Positions 45,798-54,460 of a DNA stretch of 64,000 bases are shown here, one piece after another. The notes beneath the pieces are model-generated. The model was not told where the DNA came from, did no database searches, and saw only the letters and a program-made list of their open reading frames with translations. Every line of letters begins with the position of its first letter. Position 1 is the first letter of the stretch. This DNA comes from CAZMSD01 sp964568855 (GTDB lineage Bacteria; CAIWAD01). The stretch is taken from assembly GCA_964568855.1 (NCBI GenBank), contig CAZMSD010000003.1:108442-172441 (forward strand), read 5' to 3'. Both the position numbers and the translations under genes were made by a program.

Positions 45798-46760
45798 CTA
45801 TTCCTCCTCGACCTTGCCCTTGTAGTCCTCGGGATCCTTTTCCAGGCTGTTCAGCGAGGACTTGTAGACTTCGTACCAGCGGCCGCCGCCGTCAACGCGG
45901 CAGTAGGCCTTGGATTCCTCCGACTCCAGCACGTACCATTCAACCTGCCTGGATTGCCCGCCGGCGAGATTGACGGTGCTGATCACCGACGGTTCGGCGT
46001 TCTCCAGCTCGGCGATCTTGTCCTCTGGCGCCAGGTCGCTGATCCTGAGCTTGGCCAGCGCGTTCTGCAGCGTACCGAAGCGGCCCGTCTCCACCGCCGG
46101 GGACTCCCAGGAATCGCGCTCCCGGGGCGCCACCCAGGCCACGGACCAGCCCTCCTCCGCCTTGGCGAAGCTCAGCTCGCCGTCGTCGCAGCGGTCCACC
46201 AGGATGCTCTCCATGGCTTCCTTGTCCAGCGTGAAGAGTTCGCGCTTGATCCAGCCCGTGTGCTTCATGTTGAAGCGGCCGCCCAGGTTCTGCGCCGTGC
46301 GGAAGACCCGCGGATCGCCCTCGTTGCGCACGAAGCCGTTGCTGTAATCCTGGGTGGCCTTGCCGAAGCGGGCTTCCAGCACCAGGCGGTCGCCCTCGTA
46401 GACCTGCACCCGCCGGGCCTGCTCGTCGTCCAGTTCGAAGCGCTCGTCCTCGGCGAAGTCGGCGTTCTCGGTGACCAGAGCCGCCAGCCGCAGATCCGCC
46501 AGCACTCCCAGCAGCCGGTCCACCGCCTTGCGGTCGGCGTCGAACGCGATCGGACGATCGAGCTTCCACATCACGCCGCTCTTGACCAGCGCGACGCCTT
46601 CCTCGCCCTGGTCGAACTCGATCTTCGTGACCCGGCTGGTGTCGATCTCGGCCAGCCGCTCGGGGTAGCCCCGGTCCTCGGGAACGATCTTCGGCAGGAC
46701 GATCAGCAGCACCAGGACGACCAGCAGCAGCCCGAGAATCAGGTTCTTGTTCTTCATCAA
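45798..46760 (-). CDS. DUF4340 protein, ABC cassette partner
   Basis: A 320-residue protein with one N-terminal membrane helix (residues 6-24) and a periplasmic part of the DUF4340 family, including TKIEFDQGEEG ... MWKLDRP and several beta-rich repeats. DUF4340 genes regularly end gldA-gldF-gldG type operons, as here, 45 bases after gldG. It is probably a subunit or ligand-binding partner of that transporter. Role in the complex is unknown to me. The gap before it contains a GTATCAC heptamer at 46779. Confidence 0.85.
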   Translation of the reverse strand: MMKNKNLILGLLLVVLVLLIVLPKIVPEDRGYPERLAEIDTSRVTKIEFDQGEEGVALVKSGVMWKLDRPIAFDADRKAVDRLLGVLADLRLAALVTENADFAEDERFELDDEQARRVQVYEGDRLVLEARFGKATQDYSNGFVRNEGDPRVFRTAQNLGGRFNMKHTGWIKRELFTLDKEAMESILVDRCDDGELSFAKAEEGWSVAWVAPRERDSWESPAVETGRFGTLQNALAKLRISDLAPEDKIAELENAEPSVISTVNLAGGQSRQVEWYVLESEESKAYCRVDGGGRWYEVYKSSLNSLEKDPEDYKGKVEEE

Positions 46761-46805
46761 CGCATTCCCTCGTGTTCCGTATCACAAAACAGGACGATCC
46801 CAGTC

Positions 46806-48425
46806 CTAGACCAGCTCGGCGCGCCTGCGGCGCGAGCTGTAGCGCAGCAGGCCGAAGATCACGATCAGGATCGGCACGCCCAGGATGTTGAGCCACTTGA
46901 GCAGTTTCTTGGTGCCCGACTCCAGCTCCTTAAGCGGGCGGGTGGTGATGGTCTTGCCCCGGATGCCGATCAGGCCGTCGTCCAGGCTCAACCAGTCCAC
47001 GATGTTCTGGGCCAGCATCAGGTTCTGGGGCTGGGCGTAGCCGTCCGTCATGAAGTCGCCGTCGCCCACCACCGCCAGGCGCGTCTCCAGGCCCTGGTCA
47101 AGCCGGCCGGTTTCGGTTTCCTCGAGGCCCTCGGGCAGGTCCTTACCGCTGAAAAAGCTGGTGAAAGCGCCCTCGATGCTGGCGGCGAGGACCTGCGGCC
47201 CGTCCTTGAAGCGGGAGACCAGGGCCTCGCGTTCCATGCGCTCCATCGGCATCAGGTCCCAGCGGGGCGGAATCTGTACCTGGCTGTGATCAGAGCTGCT
47301 GACGATCGGCCGCACCGCGGCCCCGATCTCCCGCGCCCTGGCGAAGGCGGCGGTGTCGAGGCTCGAGGGGAAGAACAGCATGGCGTTTTCCAGGTCGCGG
47401 CTCACAGGGTGTTCGTCGTCGAAGCTCCTCAGTTCCACAAAGAGCGGATACTTCTTGCTGATGGCGAAGAGCGACATCAGGCCCGTTCCCTGGCGCATCT
47501 GCACGCTGCCGCACTGGACGTCGCCCACCAGGTCCCGGTTGACCTTGATTCCGTAGTGCGCCAGAAACTCGTCCAATCCCAGCTCGAGGGGCGTGGCCTG
47601 CTGAGCCTGCAGTTCCGCTTCCACCTGGTCGAGGAACAGGCCCAGCTTGCCGCCGCGCATAAGGAACTGGTCGAGCTTGTACAGGTCGGCCTGGCCCACC
47701 TCCTCGCGCGGTGCGATCCAGAGCAGGGTGTTCAGCCCGGGATCCACCTCGCCCACGGCGGAGAGCGTCACGGGTGTGACACGGTAGTTCTGCGAGAGCA
47801 GCTCGCTCAAGGTGCTCAGGCCGCTCGCGGCGGGCGCCATCCCCGGAGGCATGGCGCCGCCCAGCTCGGGCTCGCCGTGGCCCTGGATCACGCCGACCTG
47901 CTCGAGTTCGTCCACCGTGAGACGCCGCACGGTGCTGGTGATGGTGTACTCCAGGCCGCTCACTTCGCCCAGGAAGGGGATCGACTCCGTCTTGTCGCCG
48001 GCGAGGAAGGCCAGGCCCATGTAGACCAGCTTGACCGTGAGCTGGTCGTTCTCCACCACCTGGGCCTGCACCGGCTGGATGCGGTACTTGCGGGCCTCCG
48101 ACTCGAAGAGTTCCTTTTCGCGGGGATCGACCATCTCGAACACGAAGCGGCCCTTGCTGTAGGCGCGGTAGTCCTCCAGCATGTCGCGGATGTAGACGCG
48201 GTTCTGGTTGTACTGCGGTCCCACGTCCTCGCTGAAGAAGACCTTGACCGTCAGCTTGTCGTCCAGGTTGCGCACCAGCTGTCGGCTGTAGTCCGACAGC
48301 GTGTAGACGCGGCCCTCCGTCAGGTCGGCGCGCCCGAAGTAGATCTGCGCCGCCACGTTCAGCGCCGCCAGGACGGCCAGGACAAGCAGGATGCTGCTGC
48401 GGACTTTCTTGCTTGTGTGCTTCAT
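46806..48425 (-). CDS. gldG: GldG-like ABC transporter auxiliary protein
   Basis: A 539-residue protein with an N-terminal membrane helix (residues 11-29), a large periplasmic part, and a C-terminal helix near 505-525 followed by a basic RYSSRRRR tail. The start of the soluble part (GRVYTLSDYSRQLVRNLDDKLTVKVFFS) and the VGVIQGHGEPEL stretch are characteristic of GldG/DUF4350-like proteins of gliding-type ABC systems. TAGGAGGAG precedes the ATG. It follows gldF by ten bases. Many non-gliding bacteria carry this cassette, so motility should not be assumed. Confidence 0.87.
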   Translation of the reverse strand: MKHTSKKVRSSILLVLAVLAALNVAAQIYFGRADLTEGRVYTLSDYSRQLVRNLDDKLTVKVFFSEDVGPQYNQNRVYIRDMLEDYRAYSKGRFVFEMVDPREKELFESEARKYRIQPVQAQVVENDQLTVKLVYMGLAFLAGDKTESIPFLGEVSGLEYTITSTVRRLTVDELEQVGVIQGHGEPELGGAMPPGMAPAASGLSTLSELLSQNYRVTPVTLSAVGEVDPGLNTLLWIAPREEVGQADLYKLDQFLMRGGKLGLFLDQVEAELQAQQATPLELGLDEFLAHYGIKVNRDLVGDVQCGSVQMRQGTGLMSLFAISKKYPLFVELRSFDDEHPVSRDLENAMLFFPSSLDTAAFARAREIGAAVRPIVSSSDHSQVQIPPRWDLMPMERMEREALVSRFKDGPQVLAASIEGAFTSFFSGKDLPEGLEETETGRLDQGLETRLAVVGDGDFMTDGYAQPQNLMLAQNIVDWLSLDDGLIGIRGKTITTRPLKELESGTKKLLKWLNILGVPILIVIFGLLRYSSRRRRAELV

Positions 48426-48435
48426 CTTGCTCCTC

Positions 48436-49146
48436 CTAGCTCCACTTCCGCTTGCCGAGGCTCAGGGCGCCCAGGTACAGTCCCAGGGCGATCAGGCAGG
48501 CGTAATACACAAGATCGCGCGTGTCGATCACCCCCCGGATCATGCTGTGGTAGTGGGCGTCGATCGAGAGGAACTCGAAGAGGCCCACCAGCGCGGAAGG
48601 GATGAAGAAGAGCACCTTGTCCATCAGGAAGAGCGCGAAGATCATCACGATGCCCAGGATGAAGCCCACGATCTGGTTGCTGGTCAGGCTCGAGGCGAAG
48701 ACGCCCACCGCGGTGTAGGCCGCTCCCATCAGGATCATCCCCAGGTAGCCGGTGATCACCATGCCGCCGTCCAGGTCGCCCAGGGAGGCGGCCGTCAGGG
48801 TGTAGGCCAGGGTGCCGGCCACGGCAACCAGCAGCAGGGTCAGGGAGGCCAGGTACTTGCCCACGATCACCTCGTGGTCCTGGACCGGGTAGGTCACCAG
48901 CAGCTCCAGGGTTCCGCTGCGCTTCTCTTCGCTGATCAGGCGCATGGTCAGGGCGGGAACGAAGAAGATGAACATCAGCGGAATCAGCTCGAGCATGCCG
49001 CGCATGTCGGCCTGTCCCACGATGAAGAAGCTGCTGAAGAAGAACCAGCCCGCCAGCAGGAGGAAGACGGAAAGGAAGATGTAGGCCACGGGACTGTTGA
49101 AGTAGGCCTGCATCTCGCGCCGGTAGATTGCCAGGATCGCATTCAT
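48436..49146 (-). CDS. gldF: GldF-like ABC transporter permease
   Basis: A 236-residue membrane protein with six predicted helices; the first starts near residue 20 (VAYIFLSVFLLLAGWFFF). The segment MRLISEEKRSGTLELLVTYPV is diagnostic of ABC-2 permeases of the GldF/NosY kind. Its ATG overlaps the gldA stop as ATGA and gldG begins ten bases after its end. With gldA and gldG it forms one transporter. Confidence 0.9.
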   Translation of the reverse strand: MNAILAIYRREMQAYFNSPVAYIFLSVFLLLAGWFFFSSFFIVGQADMRGMLELIPLMFIFFVPALTMRLISEEKRSGTLELLVTYPVQDHEVIVGKYLASLTLLLVAVAGTLAYTLTAASLGDLDGGMVITGYLGMILMGAAYTAVGVFASSLTSNQIVGFILGIVMIFALFLMDKVLFFIPSALVGLFEFLSIDAHYHSMIRGVIDTRDLVYYACLIALGLYLGALSLGKRKWS

Positions 49147-50117
49147 TGGACCGTCCCTCCCGCCTCGTTGCCCCCTTCGAGGGTCAGCTCGCGGAAGACG
49201 TCCTCGAGCGTGCTCTGGCTGCGGTTGAGTTCCAGCAGGGTCCAGCCTTGCTCCACGGCGAAGCGGAAGAGGGCTTCGCGCAGGTCGCCGGTCTCCTCCT
49301 CGCCGTCCACCACCAGGCGCAGGGTCTCGGAACCGGGCGGGCTCAGGTCCTCCACGCCGACGACGGGAAGCTGTTCCTTGAGCACGCGGGCGGCGCCGTC
49401 CAGCGACGAGGCGCCTTCCTTCAGCTCGACGAAGTAGCGGGGGCGCCCGGCCATGGAGACCAGCAGGTTCTCGGCGGTGTCGTCGGCCACGATCACGCCG
49501 TGGTTGATGATCATCACGCGGTTGCAGACCGCCTGGACCTCCTGCATGATGTGGGTGGAAAGGATCACGGTCTTTTCGCGGCCCAGGTCCTTGATCAGGT
49601 TGCGGATCTCGACGATCTGGTTGGGATCGAGGCCGGAAGTGGGTTCGTCCAGGATCAGCACCTCGGGATCGTGCAGGATGGCCTGGGCCAGTCCCACGCG
49701 CTGCCGGTAGCCCTTGGACAGCGCGCCGATGTGCCGGCGGGCGTGGTCCTTCAGACCGCAGCGCTCGATTGTGCGCCCGATGGCGACGGTTTGCCTGTCG
49801 GAGGGCAGTTGGTGGAGTCGGGCGCAGAACTGCAGGTATTCCGTAACGCTCATGTCATGGTGCAGGGGGTTGTTTTCCGGCAGGTAGCCGATCTTGCGCC
49901 GCACTTCGAGCGAGTCCCGTTCCACGTCCAGACCGTCCACCGAGACGCTGCCCGATGTGGGGGGCATGTAGCAGGTGATGACCTGCATGGCCGTGGTCTT
50001 GCCGGCCGCGTTGGGCCCCAGCAGGCCGACGATTTCGCCCGTCTGGATGCTCAGCGAAACGCCGTCGACGGCTTTGACCGGGCCATAGTACTTGCATAAT
50101 CGATCAAGCTGGATCAT
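49143..50117 (-). CDS. gldA: GldA-like ABC transporter ATP-binding protein
   Basis: A 324-residue ATPase. Walker A is LLGPNAAGKTTAM near residue 33, the signature is LSKGYRQRVGLAQA, and Walker B is VLILDEPTSGLDP. The switch His is in LSTHIMQEV. The C-terminal 90 residues are an extra domain typical of the ABC-2 subfamily. The unusual NAAGKTT has Ala where most family members have Gly (GxxGxGKTT). It starts the four-gene gldA-gldF-gldG-DUF4340 operon. Confidence 0.93.
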   Translation of the reverse strand: MIQLDRLCKYYGPVKAVDGVSLSIQTGEIVGLLGPNAAGKTTAMQVITCYMPPTSGSVSVDGLDVERDSLEVRRKIGYLPENNPLHHDMSVTEYLQFCARLHQLPSDRQTVAIGRTIERCGLKDHARRHIGALSKGYRQRVGLAQAILHDPEVLILDEPTSGLDPNQIVEIRNLIKDLGREKTVILSTHIMQEVQAVCNRVMIINHGVIVADDTAENLLVSMAGRPRYFVELKEGASSLDGAARVLKEQLPVVGVEDLSPPGSETLRLVVDGEEETGDLREALFRFAVEQGWTLLELNRSQSTLEDVFRELTLEGGNEAGGTVQ

Positions 50118-50465
50118 GGCTCCTCGTCGATCTTCATACGAATTTCTTAATACAGTGACAGCCCGCGAGGCGGGCTGGGGTTCAAAATGCTTTCATACCG
50201 GGACCGATCTGCCTCGGTTCCCGAACCAGAGAAAATGATGAGTTTTCTCGTTCGAGGCAAGATGGGGGAAATCGGGGAACCTTGAGCAATAGAGCGTGAT
50301 TCTTTCCGAGTTCTATTGAAGGTTTCCGGGAACAGCAATTTCGGGACACTGGCTGGAGTTGGATCTGTAGCTTTCGTGCTACAAGCGGGTAGTCCGTACA
50401 GTGGTTGAAGAAACAATGGCTGGTGCCGGCGGATGCAATTGAGAACCTGTAACAGTCGGCAGGTA
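50118..50465. other. Intergenic stretch between gldA and the RCC1-repeat gene
   Basis: About 350 bases without a convincing gene. A perfect 8-bp stem (CAGCCCGC / GCGGGCTG, loop GAG) lies at 50159-50177, with no T-run on either side. A looser inverted repeat joins AACCTT...CAATAGA near 50278-50298 to TCTATTGAAGGTTTCC near 50311-50330. Composition is less GC-rich than the housekeeping regions, like the gene that follows. Confidence 0.4.
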
Positions 50466-51527
50466 ATGGAACGCATTGCGGTAGGGTTTTCTACCCTTGG
50501 CCTCATGCCCTTTCTTCTTGGATGTTCCTCCTTTTTCGGACCCTCCGACGGTGATGTTGGTGCGCAATCCTCCGGTTCCATCGTGAGTTGGGGTTCGCAG
50601 GTTTTTCCGGGTTACTCAGCCACGGACAGCATCGTGGCGATCAGCACAGGCAATAGTCTCAACCTGGTCCTCAAAGAGGACGGTTCGATCGAGGCCTGGG
50701 GTTCAAACTCAGGTGAGCGGTGCTCGATTCCCGAACCGAACTCGGGCTTCGTGGCTGCCCAGGCCGGAAATGTTCACTGCATTGGCTTGAAGGCCGATGG
50801 ATCCATCACGGCATGGGGCCAAACGAACGGCGGGCGTTGCGACATCCCGGCGCCGAATTCCGATTTCATCGTCATTGCTTGCGGAAAACACCACAGCCTG
50901 GGACTGAAGGCCGACAGTTCAATCGTTGCCTGGGGACTAAACAACTATGGCCAATGTGACGTTCCGGATCCGAATACCGATTTCGTGGAGGTCATCGGAG
51001 GATGGGACTACAGCATGGGATTGACGGCCGGCGGCAGAATAGTCATCTGGGGCCGCAGCTACCAGCTTCAGTGGCACATTCCGATACCGAACAACGATTT
51101 CAGGGGCATTGCCGGTGGATACTATCACTGTCTTGGGCTGCGCAGCGATGGAAGCATCGTGGCCTGGGGGGACAACAGCGACGAACAGTGCGATGTCCCA
51201 CTACCGAACTCAGGCTATATTGGGATCGCCTGTGGTGAAGACTACAGCCTGGGCCTGCGGGCCGATGGCAGGATCGTAGCCTGGGGGACCAACTACCACG
51301 GTCAATGCGATGTGCCTGAGACGAATCTTGAATTCGTTGATGTGGATGCCGGTGTGGATCACAGTATCGGGCAGCTGGCTGACGGTTCGATTGTCGCCTG
51401 GGGGACCAACGACAACGGCAAATGCGAAAGTCCTGAACCCAACTCCGGCTTCATTGCAGTGGCGGCAGGACGTTCAAGCTCCTATGGAATAAGATGCTCT
51501 GCAGGCGCAGAACACGACCGTCCTTGA
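50466..51527 (+). CDS. RCC1-like repeat lipoprotein
   Basis: A 353-residue exported protein. The ATG at 50466 gives a lipoprotein signal ending in FLLGC. The body is seven consecutive repeats of exactly 39 residues with the pattern DGSIVAWG(x7)CDVPxPN(x)6-8 G...GL. This is the RCC1/BNR-like propeller repeat used by many surface proteins of uncultured bacteria. A partial strand pair at the N-terminus (SGSIVSWG) probably closes the ring. Codon use and composition are less GC-rich than the neighbours, suggesting transfer. Function is unknown; a binding role is likely. An upstream ATG 33 bases earlier would also be in frame. Confidence 0.75.
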   Translation: MERIAVGFSTLGLMPFLLGCSSFFGPSDGDVGAQSSGSIVSWGSQVFPGYSATDSIVAISTGNSLNLVLKEDGSIEAWGSNSGERCSIPEPNSGFVAAQAGNVHCIGLKADGSITAWGQTNGGRCDIPAPNSDFIVIACGKHHSLGLKADSSIVAWGLNNYGQCDVPDPNTDFVEVIGGWDYSMGLTAGGRIVIWGRSYQLQWHIPIPNNDFRGIAGGYYHCLGLRSDGSIVAWGDNSDEQCDVPLPNSGYIGIACGEDYSLGLRADGRIVAWGTNYHGQCDVPETNLEFVDVDAGVDHSIGQLADGSIVAWGTNDNGKCESPEPNSGFIAVAAGRSSSYGIRCSAGAEHDRP

Positions 51528-51761
51528 AACATGTGTAGTACGCAATTCAGCCAGCGATTACTAAGACTGAATCACAGGGCCGATCTCAGTGTTTAAGGGA
51601 ACAGAACTAAATTGAGTGCGGTGTAAGTCGAGACGGCGTCCGCAGGAATCCGCGGCGAGCGGGGACTCAAATCACAAAGTGGTTCAAGCAACCCCCCGAT
51701 AGAATCAGCGAGCGACATGCTCGGTCGTGGACCATCGGCCGAGTGGAAAGGAGCCTGTCCC

Positions 51762-52049
51762 ATGATCAAGAACCTGTGCGCGGTCGTATTACCAGCCTTG
51801 CTGCTGGTGTTCCTGGCGGGCTGCGGAGGCGACAAGTCCCCGAAGACGGAGCAGTCCACGGAGGGACAGCAGGCGGCGGAGCAACCTCAGGCACAACAGG
51901 CGGAGCATCCGGCGAGCGCGGAACATCCCCAGGGAGAGCATCCTGAGAAGTCGGAACATCCGGAGAAGTCCGAGCATCCCGCCAAGTCCGAGCACCCTGA
52001 CAAGAAGGAGCATCCCGAGAAGTCGGAGCATCCGGAGCATCCCGAATAG
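51762..52049 (+). CDS. EHP-repeat lipoprotein
   Basis: A 95-residue lipoprotein. The ATG at 51762 has AAAGGAG upstream and the lipobox is FLAGC with Cys21. After a Gln/Ala/Glu-rich linker the protein is a string of EHP units mostly six residues apart (EHPEKS, EHPAKS, EHPDKK), ending EHPEHPE. The regularly spaced His and Glu could bind metal; Pro every six residues would keep the chain extended. I know no defined family for it. It sits 46 bases upstream of a transglutaminase lipoprotein and may share its operon. Confidence 0.7.
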   Translation: MIKNLCAVVLPALLLVFLAGCGGDKSPKTEQSTEGQQAAEQPQAQQAEHPASAEHPQGEHPEKSEHPEKSEHPAKSEHPDKKEHPEKSEHPEHPE

Positions 52050-52095
52050 GCCATGCCGATCGACGCGGCGTTGAGAGCATCGAGGAGCTGATTCC

Positions 52096-53451
52096 ATGCG
52101 CCTGCGAAGAAATCAATGCATGACCCTGGCGGCCTGCGCCGTACTGGCGGGCTGCGGGAGGGGTGTGGAACAGGCCGCGCCGGATGCCTCCGCCCCCGTC
52201 CCGGATGTGGTGACTGCAGACATCCAGGCGGGAATCGAGAATCACATCGCGGAGCAGGTTCACTCGGGCGGGGGTTACTTCAAGCTGGACCACGGCGAAA
52301 CGGAACTGCGTCTCAAGCTGGTCCGGGTCCACACCGAGTACCTGTCCAATCTCGGTCCGCGGAGTCACTTCGCCTGCGTCGACCTGGTGGACCTGAGCGG
52401 GGACGTGTACGACGTGGACTTCTTCCTTGCCGGCGATCCGGGCGCGATGACGGTCACCGAGACCACGGTGCACAAGATCAACGGGCAGCCGTATTACGCC
52501 TGGAGCCAGCGGGATGACGGCACCTGGGAACGCATCGCGGTGGACCGGGCCACTGAAGGCCACCTGGGCGTCGTCCGCGAGCGGGACGCATTCGAGTTCC
52601 GCTACCGGGCGGAGCTTCCCGAGCTGAGCGCTCCCGCCCGGATGTGGCTGCCCCTGCCCGAGTCGGACACCTTTCAGACGGTGGAGGTCCTGTCCATCGA
52701 CGCTCCGGGCAGGCGCCGCCTGCTCAGGGAGATCGAACACGGCAACAGAGTACTCTTCCTCGAGCTCGATCCCCGGGACGGCGGTCGACCGGTGGAAGTC
52801 AGATTCAAAGTGCAGCGCCGCGAGAAATCCGCCTACGCGACCTCTACGACTGATGTAACACGATACCTGACTCCCGAACGGCTGGTGCCGGCGAGCGAGG
52901 ACTTCCGCTCCATCGTCGGCGAGATTCTCGCGGGAAAAACGCAAGACCTGGTGCGCGCCCGGGCCATCTACGACCACGTCATCGAGGGCCTGCGCTACGT
53001 CAAGCACGGCGAGGGCTGGGGCCGGGGCGACGCCGTCTACGCCTGCGACGCGCGCAGCGGCAACTGCACCGACTTCCATTCCTATTTCATCGCGCTGGCC
53101 CGCGCGGCCGGCATCCCCGCGCGCTTCGCCATCGGCGCGGCCATCCCATCCGCGCGCGACGAGGGCGGCATCGACGGTTACCATTGCTGGGCGGAGTTCT
53201 ACGCCGAGGGCAAGTGGTGGCCCGTGGATATCAGCGAAGCCGACAAGTATTCCAGCCTGGCCACCTACTACTTCGGACACCACCCGGCCAACCGCTTCGA
53301 GCTCAGCCGCGGCCGCGACCTGATCGTCGACCCGCCGCCGGTTTCCGGGCCGATCAACTTCCTGGCCTATCCCGCGCTGGAAGTGGAAGGCGAGCCCGCA
53401 AGGGCCGAAGTTTACTTCTCGTTCGCGCGCGAGAGAACTCCCAGGTCGTAG
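52096..53451 (+). CDS. Transglutaminase-like lipoprotein
   Basis: A 451-residue exported protein with a lipobox (AVLAGC, Cys near 19). The C-terminal third is a transglutaminase-like domain with the catalytic Cys324 in GNCTDFHSYF, His in DGYHCWAEF and Asp in WWPVDISEAD. Such domains act as proteases, amidases or cross-linkers. The N-terminal part contains beta-rich segments including a PARMWLPLPESD stretch often seen before such domains. GAGGAG precedes the ATG. The upstream neighbour is the EHP-repeat lipoprotein. Confidence 0.85.
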   Translation: MRLRRNQCMTLAACAVLAGCGRGVEQAAPDASAPVPDVVTADIQAGIENHIAEQVHSGGGYFKLDHGETELRLKLVRVHTEYLSNLGPRSHFACVDLVDLSGDVYDVDFFLAGDPGAMTVTETTVHKINGQPYYAWSQRDDGTWERIAVDRATEGHLGVVRERDAFEFRYRAELPELSAPARMWLPLPESDTFQTVEVLSIDAPGRRRLLREIEHGNRVLFLELDPRDGGRPVEVRFKVQRREKSAYATSTTDVTRYLTPERLVPASEDFRSIVGEILAGKTQDLVRARAIYDHVIEGLRYVKHGEGWGRGDAVYACDARSGNCTDFHSYFIALARAAGIPARFAIGAAIPSARDEGGIDGYHCWAEFYAEGKWWPVDISEADKYSSLATYYFGHHPANRFELSRGRDLIVDPPPVSGPINFLAYPALEVEGEPARAEVYFSFARERTPRS

Positions 53452-53498
53452 ACTACGAGCAGTTACCGAGCCTTCAGTACGATTCTGCTTGATAATCA

Positions 53499-53531
53499 TG
53501 CCATATGGCAGTATGTTGTTGACATATGGCA
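53499..53531. promoter_or_regulatory. Paired operator-like palindromes at the toxin-antitoxin promoter
   Basis: TGCCATATGGCA (53499-53510) is a perfect 12-base palindrome. TGACATATGGCA (53520-53531) repeats it with one mismatch. Their centres are 21 bases apart, about two helical turns, and the second site covers the antitoxin ATG at 53526. A TTGACA at 53519-53524 also overlaps. This is the layout expected for autorepression by a dimeric antitoxin. Confidence 0.6.
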
Positions 53532-53978
53532 TTGCATTCGAACAGGAACGAAGCCCGGCAAGTGGTTGCGCTGCTCGGCGGCGCGAAGAACTTCCCGCTG
53601 AAAATCAGGGACCTGAGAGATCTCCAGGCGGCCCTCAGACAGGGAATTCCTTATGCCGCTTTCGAGGCCGTGCTCTCGGTTCTAAGGATCAACTCGAAGG
53701 AGTTGGCACAACTGATCGGAGTCGCTTCCCGCACGCTTGCCAGAAGGAAGGCCCAAGGTCTGCTCACTCCCATTGAATCCGACCGATTGTACCGCGTCGC
53801 CCGTATCACAATCCTGGCTGCGGAAGTTCTTGGCTCGCGCCAGAAAGCGCGGTTGTGGCTGCACAAGGACAACCAGGCGCTTGGCGGGGATTCACCTGTC
53901 AGCCTGCTGGATACGGAGATCGGCGAGCACCAGGTGGAAGAACTGCTGAATCGCATTAACTTCGGCATCCTGAGCTGA
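53526..53978 (+). CDS. Xre/MbcA/ParS-type antitoxin (DUF2384 family)
   Basis: A 150-residue protein with an N-terminal helical domain and a helix-turn-helix-like segment (NSKELAQLIGVASRTLARRKAQG), then the DUF2384 part with LTPIESDRLYRVARITILAAEVLG. Such proteins neutralise RES-domain toxins and repress their own promoter. The following RES gene starts within its stop (TGATG). The C-terminus (VEELLNRINFGIL) matches the family's usual toxin-facing end. Paired palindromes lie across the start codon. Confidence 0.9.
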   Translation: MALHSNRNEARQVVALLGGAKNFPLKIRDLRDLQAALRQGIPYAAFEAVLSVLRINSKELAQLIGVASRTLARRKAQGLLTPIESDRLYRVARITILAAEVLGSRQKARLWLHKDNQALGGDSPVSLLDTEIGEHQVEELLNRINFGILS

Positions 53979-54439
53979 TGCGCGTCTGGCGAATCTGCCG
54001 CGAGCCGCATGCGGCGGATCCACTGGCGGGAAGAGGCGGGCTGTACACATCGGGGCGGTGGCACAGCAAAGGTCGTCCGGTAATCTATACTTCCCGGTCG
54101 TTGGCCCTTGCGGCCCTGGAAGTCCTGACTCAAGTGGATCGGGATCTGGCGCCCATGGATCTTGTCCAACTGGAGATCGGCATTCCTGATGACTTGGAGG
54201 TTCTCCGGATCGAAGTGAAATCACTCCCGGCGAACTGGCAATCCTATCCTGCACCTGTGAAGCTTCAGCGATTAGGGGATACGTGGTTGCTGGAAAGAAC
54301 TTCTCCCGTTCTGCAGGTTCCCTCCTCGGTGATTCCCGAGGAAGCGAATTTCCTGCTGAATCCTCAACACCCCGACGCGCAGCGGGTTTCTCTCCTCTCC
54401 ACGCGGCGTTTTGTATACGACACTCGTCTCACCTCATGA
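53978..54439 (+). CDS. RES-domain toxin
   Basis: A 153-residue RES protein, the toxin partner of the preceding antitoxin. RES toxins degrade NAD+. The invariant residues are visible: Arg in SGRWHSKG, Tyr in VIYTSRS and Glu in ALAALEVL, plus a late Ser region (NPQHPDAQRV). The start overlaps the antitoxin stop by one base. The two genes form a typical type II module in a less GC-rich island and are convergent with the kinase gene downstream. Confidence 0.9.
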   Translation: MRVWRICREPHAADPLAGRGGLYTSGRWHSKGRPVIYTSRSLALAALEVLTQVDRDLAPMDLVQLEIGIPDDLEVLRIEVKSLPANWQSYPAPVKLQRLGDTWLLERTSPVLQVPSSVIPEEANFLLNPQHPDAQRVSLLSTRRFVYDTRLTS

Positions 54440-54460
54440 ACCACGTGTCCCGATCTTCCC

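Noticed and set aside
50159..50177. Perfect 8-bp hairpin as an intrinsic terminator
   Set aside because: No T-run follows on either strand and it lies upstream of gldA rather than after a gene.
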